Assembly (NCBI GenBank): GCA_023428185.1
Contig: JAEYYZ010000143.1
Coordinates: forward strand, 1-9,062
Length of the DNA stretch: 9,062 bases
From: Actinomycetes bacterium
Lineage (GTDB): Bacteria; Actinomycetota; Actinomycetes; Actinomycetales; Demequinaceae
Direction of reading: 5' to 3'
Part shown: positions 1 through 5,680 of the stretch, one piece after another
Numbering within the stretch: position 1 is the first letter of the stretch
How the letters are laid out: the number at the start of each line of letters is the position of its first letter
Made by a program: the position numbers and the translations under genes
Notes under the pieces: model-generated
Seen by the model: the letters and a program-made list of their open reading frames with translations, nothing else
The model's database searches: none
What the model was told of the DNA's origin: nothing

Positions 1-576
1 GATGTTGGCGCCCGAAGCGCAACCGGAGTGGCTGATGTAGAGGATTGTCTCGCCCGACTCGGTCACTTCCACGGCGTCAATAAAGTCCACGTGGCCACTG
101 CCCCCGGTGGAGCCGTAACCGTTGAGCTTTTGCCTGCCGTCGTATTGAATGATGTCGCCCGCTCGAGGTGTGGATTGGTCTACCACCCAGCCGCAAGCGG
201 CTGCCGCGGTGTCCCAGGCGCGCGGTGCAAGGTCCATGGGGCAGGCATTGGCGGCGAGGAGTCCGGCCGCAGTGGTGTCGCGTGCAGTCCATTCGTTCAC
301 CACTCGCCACGCTACGTAGTGGACGCAGTTCTGCCCTGAACCGCACTGGGAGGTTCCCCATGCATTGGGGTCAGACTTGCCGCGCGAGCCGCCCGAGTCG
401 TAGCCGCTGTAGTCGAGGCACTCGCCGCTGTTGAAGCAGGTCCAATCGCTTGGAAGCTCGGTCACGGCGGACAGTTGGGGTGGAGCGGCGGTTGCCGGAA
501 GGGCGACCAAGCCAATGGCTGCGGTCGCGATGACGGCACTCAACAGTGCTCCAACAATTGCGCGTGCGGACTTCAT
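1..576 (-). CDS. Secreted CHAP-domain protein (CHAP2), 3'-truncated by window edge
   Basis: An open frame runs from ATG 576 off the window: 192 codons, no stop. AGGAG (580-584) lies 3 nt before the ATG. Residues 1-31 are a signal peptide (MKSAR, long Ala/Leu/Val core, cleavage near LPATAA). A CHAP-type Cys/His peptidase domain follows, beginning WTCFNSGECLDYSGY (45-59). Cys84 in GSGQNCVHYVAWRV and His162 in SGHVDFIDAVE match the catalytic pair of CHAP1. At the next motif CHAP1 has YISEANC, whereas this protein has YISHSGC (180-186), so the Glu and Asn expected in the active site are His183 and Gly185. Seven cysteines (47, 53, 78, 84, 112, 128, 186) align with the seven of CHAP1. It is a paralogue of CHAP1 and probably acts at the cell wall, as a hydrolase or, if inactive, as a binding protein. 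The C-terminus is not visible. Confidence 0.88.
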   Translation of the reverse strand, partial: MKSARAIVGALLSAVIATAAIGLVALPATAAPPQLSAVTELPSDWTCFNSGECLDYSGYDSGGSRGKSDPNAWGTSQCGSGQNCVHYVAWRVVNEWTARDTTAAGLLAANACPMDLAPRAWDTAAAACGWVVDQSTPRAGDIIQYDGRQKLNGYGSTGGSGHVDFIDAVEVTESGETILYISHSGCASGANI

Positions 577-613
577 GGACTCCTAGGCTGCGGGCCACGG
601 GCGCGCAAACGGG

Positions 614-680
614 TAGGGACGGGGGGCTTGGGTTCTTGGGGGCCGGCGTTGACGCCTGGCACACCCCCACAACGTCCCTA
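614..680 (-). other. Large nested hairpin upstream of CHAP2
   Basis: Three nested inverted repeats share nearly one centre: TAGGGACG (614-621) with CGTCCCTA (673-680), GGGGG (638-642) with CCCCC (664-668), and GGCG (645-648) with CGCC (653-656) around a TTGA loop. On the minus-strand transcript this would fold into a strong GC-rich structure ending 37 nt before the CHAP2 ATG and starting at the stop of the argH remnant. It lacks a U-run, but actinobacterial terminators often do. It could end CHAP1 transcription or act as a CHAP2 leader element. It does not match a riboswitch class that I recognise. Confidence 0.5.
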
Positions 681-737
681 GTTGCCGCGAAGTTCCCGGA
701 TTTTTGCGCGCGACGCACGGAGTTGCTCCACAACAGG
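678..737 (-). pseudogene. Remnant of an argH 3' end
   Basis: Read on the minus strand from 737, this stretch translates as PVVEQLRASRAKIRELRGN followed by TAG. The real ArgH terminus reads DRVIEQGKAARAKIRELRSA followed by a stop. Thirteen of the last 18 residues, from V(I/V)EQ onward, match in frame, and both copies stop two codons after RELR. A TGA at 740-738 lies immediately upstream in the same frame, so this is not an expressed gene. Beyond about codon 18 the similarity fades. It is a relic of argH placed 97 nt below the end of CHAP1 and about 100 nt above the CHAP2 start. Confidence 0.75.
688..710 (-). repeat. 23-bp direct repeat, copy B (argH remnant)
   Basis: Identical to 3028-3050 over 23 bp, in the same orientation, 2,340 bp apart. 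Together the copies bracket CHAP1 with its promoter region and 3' flank. This copy is non-coding today but keeps the ArgH reading frame. Sequence on both sides has diverged from copy A. Confidence 0.9.
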
Positions 738-742
738 TCAGG

Positions 743-754
743 CGAAGCGCTTCG
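743..754. repeat. 12-bp perfect palindrome in the CHAP1-CHAP2 spacer
   Basis: CGAAGCGCTTCG is a perfect palindrome downstream of CHAP1 and upstream of the argH remnant. It has no loop, so it is more like a dimeric protein-binding site than a hairpin terminator. A palindrome of this length can also occur by chance in GC-rich DNA; no function is claimed. Confidence 0.3.
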
Positions 755-833
755 AGCGGGCGCGCATCTGGCTAGATACGCGGACCTGCACGCTCCTACC
801 GCGTGGGGACCTGTCGAGTGTCGCGCCTCAGAA

Positions 834-2927
834 TTAGTGTGAGGTGTCGATGCGCGCGATCACGCCATTCGGTCCATCCGACCAAGGTGCGTTTAGGACA
901 CCCCACTTGATTCGAACCACGCCATCCGTTCCGACGATCGGAATTACGCCTTGTGACACGTCCATGGTTGCGGCGCTGGTGTAAATGGTGACCCACGCAG
1001 CACTCACAGGACCTTCTTTCGCATACAAGGCTGGTCCGGATCGCACCAGAATCCGACTGTCGGATATGGCGAACGACGAAACACTCGCGTGCACCGTAGT
1101 CCAGGCCCCATCGAGCGCGCCAGACTTAATGTACAGAGCAGATCCAGACTGCACTGCCACCCGGTCGCCAGCGATCGAGAAGGTCTCAGTGGCCGTGTGA
1201 AGGTGCATGAAGGGTGTGCCTACGGCGCCTTGGGCCACGTATAGGTTCTTGGTGGACGTGCCGTATGCCAGTCGCCCCGCGTCCGCGTCGATAGCGTTGG
1301 CGCCTGTCGCCACTTGGGTCCAACTCCCGGAATAGAGCCCCTCGCGGGCCCACACCGCACCGGATTGCTCAAGCACAACCAGCCGCGTTCCATCAATCTT
1401 GACGTCGGCGATCGATCCGCCCGTCCACCCCACGTCGTGCCACGCACTGCTTGCCTGCGCTGGAGTGACGAGGAGTTCGCCGTCGCCGGTGAGGAGCAAC
1501 GCCTTCGCGCCACTGACGTCGAAGTCCGCGACCCCTGCAAGGAGCACTTGCGCTGCGCCCGTTTGCGATTGTGAAACGAGCGTGCCGTCTGTCCCGAGCA
1601 CGAATACTTCAGAACCGGCAATCGTAGGGGCGACTGGGAGCGGTTCAGGTTCAGGTTCAGGTTCAGGTTCAGGTTCAGCCGCCGTGGCAAACTGAGCCAG
1701 CCACTGGGGCGATACGTTGACGTAGGTAGCGCCACTAAGGGCGGTCCACTCGGCGAATGTCAGTTGACGTTTCGTGCCCGCGACAACCTCGTAGATAACA
1801 CTAGTAGTTGGGTTACGCAAATAGGTCGTTCCCGTGGGGAACTGCTCCGCGGCCCGGTTGATGAACTCGGACGTAGTACTCACCCATGGTGGGGCGTCGA
1901 TCAGTTGATACTCGGCCCAGTTGGAGAACTCGTACTTAGCACCGTTGATGACTTGATAGATCTTGCCGGATTGATGATCGTGCATATAGGCCACCCCCTC
2001 AGGAGCGCCGTCGCTCATCTGCACAAGCCAGCCCCACGGCACGTTCACCCAGTCTGGCGTCCCAAGTGCCTGGTAGGTGGACCAGTTCGGAATCTTGTAC
2101 TTCGCACCACCGATCACCTGGTAAATCGAGTTCGACGGGACGTCTCGCAACATGGTTCCGTCAGCCGGAACCGTTCCGAGGCTGTCAACGTGTGATTGCG
2201 AAACGGACGTATAAGGCGGGCTACCCAAGGCTACATAATCGGCCCAGGTCGGAATCTGATACTTGGCTCCTCCGGCTACGACCCAAATCTTGTCGTCCGG
2301 CGTCTTCACATACGAGGCCGGACCAAAACCGTTGTGAGGCACGTGAATGACCTCGACGCCTCCGTATGAACCCGCAATGATCGCCTGCAATGATTCCAGC
2401 GTTCGGCTATAGCGGACGGTAGTGCCGTCGGAACAGTTCGCCTCACTGATGTATACGATCCCGCCTTCAACCGCGTCAATGAAGGCTACGTGCCCGGAAG
2501 TGGACGTCAAGCTCGTGTTGTATCGAGGGTTCCGAACTCCGGCATCCATGTGGAGTACCGCGCCAGCCGTTATGACCGTATTGACTTCCAAGTTGTTGCA
2601 TATGGCTCGCTCGTCCCACGTCACGGCGTTCCCGGTCGTTGCGCACCTCGACTGGGTGGGGTGCTTCAAGAAGTTGTGGGCACCAAGGGCCTGGAGCCTG
2701 AAAGCAACATAGTTTGTGCAGTTCCTTCCGCCGGTGCAGAGATCCTGGGACCAAAACTTCGTATTGGCGGGAAACCCGCTGTAGGAGACACAGCTGGTGC
2801 TCGACGCCACGCAAGCCCACGGTGAGGGTAGCCCGGCGGCAGTAGCAGACCCCGCTGGCAAGACCATCGCCGCTAGGCCAACGAGCGTGGCGAGAAGGAC
2901 AAGCGAAAGTGCTTGAAGAGTCCTCAT
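834..2927 (-). CDS. Secreted CHAP-domain protein with four repeats and propeller-like C-terminus (CHAP1)
   Basis: Probable exported peptidoglycan amidase/endopeptidase of 697 residues. Residues 1-31 are a signal peptide (positive MR, hydrophobic core, cleavage near SATAA). The CHAP domain spans about 37-200: catalytic Cys70 in GGRNCTNYVAFRL, His146 in SGHVAFIDAVE, and Glu162/Asn164 in YISEANC. All seven cysteines (39, 46, 64, 70, 95, 110, 165) lie in this domain. Four repeats of about 54 residues follow (206-416), each with an IY/IW-x-V-(6)-Y/R core such as IYQVIGGAKYKIPNWSTYQALG. An EP x6 linker (418-429) leads to seven repeats of about 37-41 residues (436-697), e.g. ALYIKSGALDGAWTTV, suggesting a small beta-propeller that may bind glycans. 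ATG 2927 has a GGGGGGA ribosome site 3-4 nt upstream. Hydrolase activity is inferred from the triad; the target bond and C-terminal ligand are unknown. Confidence 0.9.
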   Translation of the reverse strand: MRTLQALSLVLLATLVGLAAMVLPAGSATAAGLPSPWACVASSTSCVSYSGFPANTKFWSQDLCTGGRNCTNYVAFRLQALGAHNFLKHPTQSRCATTGNAVTWDERAICNNLEVNTVITAGAVLHMDAGVRNPRYNTSLTSTSGHVAFIDAVEGGIVYISEANCSDGTTVRYSRTLESLQAIIAGSYGGVEVIHVPHNGFGPASYVKTPDDKIWVVAGGAKYQIPTWADYVALGSPPYTSVSQSHVDSLGTVPADGTMLRDVPSNSIYQVIGGAKYKIPNWSTYQALGTPDWVNVPWGWLVQMSDGAPEGVAYMHDHQSGKIYQVINGAKYEFSNWAEYQLIDAPPWVSTTSEFINRAAEQFPTGTTYLRNPTTSVIYEVVAGTKRQLTFAEWTALSGATYVNVSPQWLAQFATAAEPEPEPEPEPEPLPVAPTIAGSEVFVLGTDGTLVSQSQTGAAQVLLAGVADFDVSGAKALLLTGDGELLVTPAQASSAWHDVGWTGGSIADVKIDGTRLVVLEQSGAVWAREGLYSGSWTQVATGANAIDADAGRLAYGTSTKNLYVAQGAVGTPFMHLHTATETFSIAGDRVAVQSGSALYIKSGALDGAWTTVHASVSSFAISDSRILVRSGPALYAKEGPVSAAWVTIYTSAATMDVSQGVIPIVGTDGVVRIKWGVLNAPWSDGPNGVIARIDTSH
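1642..1677 (-). repeat. Six tandem copies of hexanucleotide GGTTCA (Glu-Pro linker)
   Basis: Six perfect copies of GGTTCA on the plus strand encode the (Glu-Pro)6 linker of CHAP1 (residues 418-429). The linker separates the four-repeat region from the propeller-like region. Gain or loss of units keeps the frame and would change only linker length. The perfect identity of the copies suggests recent slippage. Confidence 0.97.
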
Positions 2928-2940
2928 GATTCCCCCCGAA

Positions 2941-2980
2941 CCGAGCCGACCACCGGCTGCACGCCAAATCTAGGGCTCGG
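2941..2980 (-). repeat. Inverted repeat in the argH-CHAP1 spacer
   Basis: CCGAGCC (2941-2947) and GGCTCGG (2974-2980) form a 7-bp inverted repeat enclosing 26 nt. A competing small stem, GCCG/CGGC with a 5-nt loop, lies at 2945-2957. The larger repeat spans the proposed -10 element, so it could be an operator. The small stem would fall in the transcript leader just before the GGGGGGA ribosome site (2931-2937). No T-run follows, so it does not look like a classical terminator. Confidence 0.4.
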
Positions 2981-2995
2981 CGAAAGCGTCCGCAA
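2967..2995 (-). promoter_or_regulatory. Putative sigma-70-type promoter for CHAP1
   Basis: On the minus strand a -35-like TTGCGG (2995-2990) and a -10-like TAGATT (2972-2967) are separated by exactly 17 bp. A transcript would start near 2960 and carry a leader of about 33 nt before the CHAP1 ATG. The hexamers match consensus only partly (3/6 and 4/6), so this is a prediction. Read-through from the arg operon is an alternative, since no terminator is seen after argH. Confidence 0.4.
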
Positions 2996-3017
2996 CCGGA
3001 ACGGAAGTGGGCCTTGT

Positions 3018-4427
3018 TCAGGCGCTACGAAGTTCCCGGATTTTTGCGCGGGCCGCCTTGCCTTGCTCGATCACGCGGTCCGGGGCGGTGCCTCCAGCGC
3101 CTGAGCGTGAGGCGAGCGAGCCTTCCACCGTGAGCACGTCAAACACCTTGGACGTGAACGCCGGGTGCAGTTCCGCGAGTTCCCCGCCGGGGATCTCGTG
3201 CAACTCAATCCCCCGCGTTTCGCACAAGCGCACGCACGCGCCCGCGACCTCGTGGGCGTCACGGAACGGCACACCTTGCTTGACCAGCCATTCGGCCACA
3301 TCGGTGGCGAGTGAGAATCCGGCGGGCGCCAATTCAGCCAAGCGGTCCACATGGAACACCAGCGTGCGGATCATCCCCGCGAACGCGGGCAGCACCGTCT
3401 CGAGTGTGTCCACCGCGTCCAGCACGGGCTCGTGGACCTCTTGCAGGTCACGGTTGTACGCAAGCGGCAGGCCCTTGAGCGTAGCGAGCAGTCCGGCGAG
3501 ATCACCGATGAGTCGCCCAGCTTTGCCACGTGCCAGTTCCGCAATATCCGGGTTCTTCTTTTGCGGCATGATGCTGGATCCGGTGGAGTACGCGTCGTCG
3601 AGTGTGACGTAGCCAAACTCCACCGTGGCCCACGCGATGATCTCCTCCGAGATGCGCGACAAGTCCACACCAATCATCGCCGCCACAAACGCAAACTCCG
3701 CCAGAACATCACGCGAAGCGGTGGCATCAATCGAGTTCTCGCTCGGCCCCGCGAATCCCAGCTCCGCAGCCACGGCTGCAGGGTCTAGCCCCAAGGTGGA
3801 ACCCGCTAACGCCCCTGACCCGTAGGGGGACAACGACGCTCGCTTGTCCCAATCCCGGAGCCGCTCCACATCGCGCAGCAAAGGCCACACATGCGCCATG
3901 AGCGAATGCCCCAACGTCACGGGCTGGGCGTGTTGAAAGTGGGTGCGTCCCGGCATCGGCGCTGCAATGTGCCTGTCAGCCTGCTCCAGAAGGGCCTCCG
4001 CCACATCCAGCAGCAAACCGGAGATCACGCGCGCCTCACGGCGCAGGTACATGCGCGGCAACGTGGCGATCTGGTCGTTGCGGGAACGCCCGGCACGCAG
4101 TTTGCCGCCCAGCTCTGCACCTACGCGTTCGATAAGTAACCGCTCCAGGGCGCCATGCACGTCCTCATCGGTCGCCGCGGGCACCACCGCCCCGCTCGAG
4201 ACATCGGCCCGGAGTTGCCCCAAGGCACCTACCATCGCCGAAGTCTCGTCAGCGGTGAGCAACCCGGCCTTCTGCAAAGCGTGAGCGTGGGCGATGGACG
4301 CAGCCAAGTCGTCGTCCGCGTAACGCCAGTCAAAGTGAGTGGACACGGACAGGCGCGCTAGTGCCTCGGCGGGGCCGCCGCTGAACCTGGCTCCCCAGAG
4401 TGCACCCTCATTTGTGCCCGATGCCAC
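3018..4427 (-). CDS. argH: Argininosuccinate lyase ArgH
   Basis: ArgH splits argininosuccinate into arginine and fumarate, the last step of the pathway. The 469-residue length is normal. Fumarase/aspartase superfamily motifs: LWGARFSGG (10-18), AGRSRNDQ (112-119), THFQHAQP with the general-base His163 (162-169), and the signature loop GSSIMPQKKNPD (283-294) carrying the catalytic Ser. The start is GTG 4427, six nt after the argG stop; purine-rich AAAGGGG and AGGGG sequences overlapping that stop act as the ribosome site. An oddity is Pro124 in the IATLPRMYLR helix, where I recall relatives usually having Phe or another non-proline residue. The last ten codons (RAKIRELRSA) contain the 23-bp sequence that recurs upstream of CHAP2. 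It is the last operon gene; no clear terminator follows within the 90 nt before CHAP1. Confidence 0.97.
   Translation of the reverse strand: MASGTNEGALWGARFSGGPAEALARLSVSTHFDWRYADDDLAASIAHAHALQKAGLLTADETSAMVGALGQLRADVSSGAVVPAATDEDVHGALERLLIERVGAELGGKLRAGRSRNDQIATLPRMYLRREARVISGLLLDVAEALLEQADRHIAAPMPGRTHFQHAQPVTLGHSLMAHVWPLLRDVERLRDWDKRASLSPYGSGALAGSTLGLDPAAVAAELGFAGPSENSIDATASRDVLAEFAFVAAMIGVDLSRISEEIIAWATVEFGYVTLDDAYSTGSSIMPQKKNPDIAELARGKAGRLIGDLAGLLATLKGLPLAYNRDLQEVHEPVLDAVDTLETVLPAFAGMIRTLVFHVDRLAELAPAGFSLATDVAEWLVKQGVPFRDAHEVAGACVRLCETRGIELHEIPGGELAELHPAFTSKVFDVLTVEGSLASRSGAGGTAPDRVIEQGKAARAKIRELRSA
3028..3050 (-). repeat. 23-bp direct repeat, copy A (argH 3' end)
   Basis: On the plus strand this reads CGAAGTTCCCGGATTTTTGC followed by GCG. 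It is identical to 688-710 and in the same orientation. Here it encodes the ArgH C-terminal residues RAKIRELR. The repeat contains an imperfect dyad around TCCCGG, as recombination cores often do, but the symmetry is weak. Confidence 0.9.
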
Positions 4428-4433
4428 AGTCCC

Positions 4434-5636
4434 CTACCCCTTTGCTCTTGCCTCGCGGGCCGCGGCTTGCTTTGCCGCGAGCCCGTAAATCTCGATAAAG
4501 CCCCGCGCGGCGCTCTGATCAAAGGTATCGCCCTCGTCGTAGGTGGCGAGGTTGAAGTCGTACAGGCCTACGTCAGAGCGGCGTCCGGTGATGGTGGCCT
4601 TGCCGCCGTGTAGTTCCATGCGCACTTCACCGGAGACGAACTCCTGGGTCGAGTCGATGAACGCGTCAAGCGACTTCTTGAGCGGGCTGGACCACATGCC
4701 GTCGTAGACCAACTCGGTCCACTCTTGAGCCACGCGGCGCTTGTAGCGGGCCTGCTCGCGCTCCACCGTCACGTTTTCCATCTCCCGATGCGCCTCAATG
4801 AGGGCGATGGCGCCAGGAGCCTCATAGATTTCACGGCTCTTGATGCCTACCAAACGGTCTTCCACGATGTCGATGCGCCCCACACCCTGCGCACCCGCCC
4901 GGCGGTTCATTTCCTCGATGGCCTGCAGGGGCGTCACTGCTTGGCCGTCGATGGCAACGGGGATGCCTTGCTTGAACGTGATGATGACTTCGTCAGGCAC
5001 GGGCGGGAATGCCGGGTCTGCCGTGTAGTCGTACACGTCCTTGGTGGGTGCGTTCCAGATGTCCTCCAAGAAACCGGTCTCCACGGCACGGCCCCAGACG
5101 TTCTGATCGATGGAGAAAGGATTCTTCTTGGTGGTGACAATGGGCAGGTTGTTGCGTTCTGCGTACTCGATGGCGCGGTCGCGCGTGAGCGCCAAGTCAC
5201 GCACAGGGGCAATGCACTTGAGCTCAGGAGCCAGAGAGACGATGCCCACTTCAAAGCGCACTTGGTCGTTTCCCTTACCGGTGCAACCGTGCGCCACGGT
5301 GGTGGCGCCAAATTGCTTTGCGGCGGCTACGAGGTGCTTCACGATCACGGGGCGGCTCAGTGCCGATACCAGCGGGTACTTGTCGTGGTACAGCGCGTTG
5401 GCCTTGAGCGCTGGCATGCAGTACTCGTTGGCGAACTCGTCGCGAGCGTCGGCCACATAAGCCTCCACTGCGCCACAGTCCAGAGCACGCTGGCGGATCG
5501 CGTCGAGGTCTTCGCCCCCTTGTCCCACGTCAACGGCCACGGCAATCACCTCAGCGCCCGTGGCATCGGCAATCCAGCCAATAGCCACGGACGTGTCGAG
5601 TCCTCCTGAATACGCGAGGACAATCCGCTCAGCCAT
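4434..5636 (-). CDS. argG: Argininosuccinate synthase ArgG
   Basis: ArgG ligates citrulline and aspartate using ATP (to AMP + PPi), forming argininosuccinate. The 400-residue length fits the short, common type I class. The N-type ATP-pyrophosphatase P-loop AYSGGLDTS is at 8-16, followed by VAVDVGQGGED (33-43), HGCTGKGNDQVRFE (116-129), the citrulline/aspartate-contacting SIDQNVWGRA (175-184) and LEDIWNAP (190-197). ATG 5636 is chosen because the P-loop follows directly and no upstream in-frame alternative is needed; the ribosome site is weak (AAAGAGA, about 8 nt before ATG). It follows argR after 44 nt, the widest gap in the operon here. I saw no convincing promoter in that gap. argH begins 6 nt after the stop. 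Confidence 0.97.
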   Translation of the reverse strand: MAERIVLAYSGGLDTSVAIGWIADATGAEVIAVAVDVGQGGEDLDAIRQRALDCGAVEAYVADARDEFANEYCMPALKANALYHDKYPLVSALSRPVIVKHLVAAAKQFGATTVAHGCTGKGNDQVRFEVGIVSLAPELKCIAPVRDLALTRDRAIEYAERNNLPIVTTKKNPFSIDQNVWGRAVETGFLEDIWNAPTKDVYDYTADPAFPPVPDEVIITFKQGIPVAIDGQAVTPLQAIEEMNRRAGAQGVGRIDIVEDRLVGIKSREIYEAPGAIALIEAHREMENVTVEREQARYKRRVAQEWTELVYDGMWSSPLKKSLDAFIDSTQEFVSGEVRMELHGGKATITGRRSDVGLYDFNLATYDEGDTFDQSAARGFIEIYGLAAKQAAAREARAKG

Positions 5637-5680
5637 GTGTGGTTCTCTTTCTGTTGCTACTTGTGAAGGGGGTGAGCCGG

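Larger units (their letters stand above)
577..833. other. CHAP1-CHAP2 intergenic region
   Basis: This 257-bp spacer holds, in minus-strand order, the CHAP1 3' flank with a 12-bp palindrome (743-754) and two short inverted repeats (ATCT/AGAT at 766-777, CGCGG/CCGCG at 779-803). The argH-tail remnant (678-737), the nested hairpin (614-680) and the CHAP2 ribosome site AGGAG (580-584) follow. I found no convincing -35/-10 pair for CHAP2 here. Confidence 0.6.

Noticed and set aside
577..687. c-di-AMP (ydaO) riboswitch upstream of CHAP2
   Set aside because: Considered because such riboswitches precede actinobacterial wall hydrolases. The conserved core sequences could not be found, and the spacing from remnant stop to ATG is only 101 nt.
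371..733. 120-codon minus-strand frame across the CHAP1-CHAP2 spacer into CHAP2
   Set aside because: It overlaps the first part of CHAP2 in another frame. The CHAP2 frame has a ribosome site, signal peptide and CHAP motifs, while this one has none.
1642..1677. CRISPR-like array
   Set aside because: Six-base head-to-tail units with no spacers, inside a coding frame: a microsatellite.
1399..1695. Plus-strand frame encoding a Gly-Ser repeat (GSGSGS) opposite the EP linker
   Set aside because: The GS run is just the hexanucleotide read on the other strand; the minus-strand frame is a complete secreted protein.
4725..5609. 294-codon plus-strand open frame opposite argG
   Set aside because: Antisense shadow of a well-supported ArgG frame; high GC yields long stop-free antisense frames. 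No recognisable domain or ribosome site.
5637..5680. Possible promoter or ARG box in the argR-argG gap
   Set aside because: Only TTCACA resembles a -35 element, with no suitable -10 at 16-18 bp and no AT-rich ARG-box palindrome.
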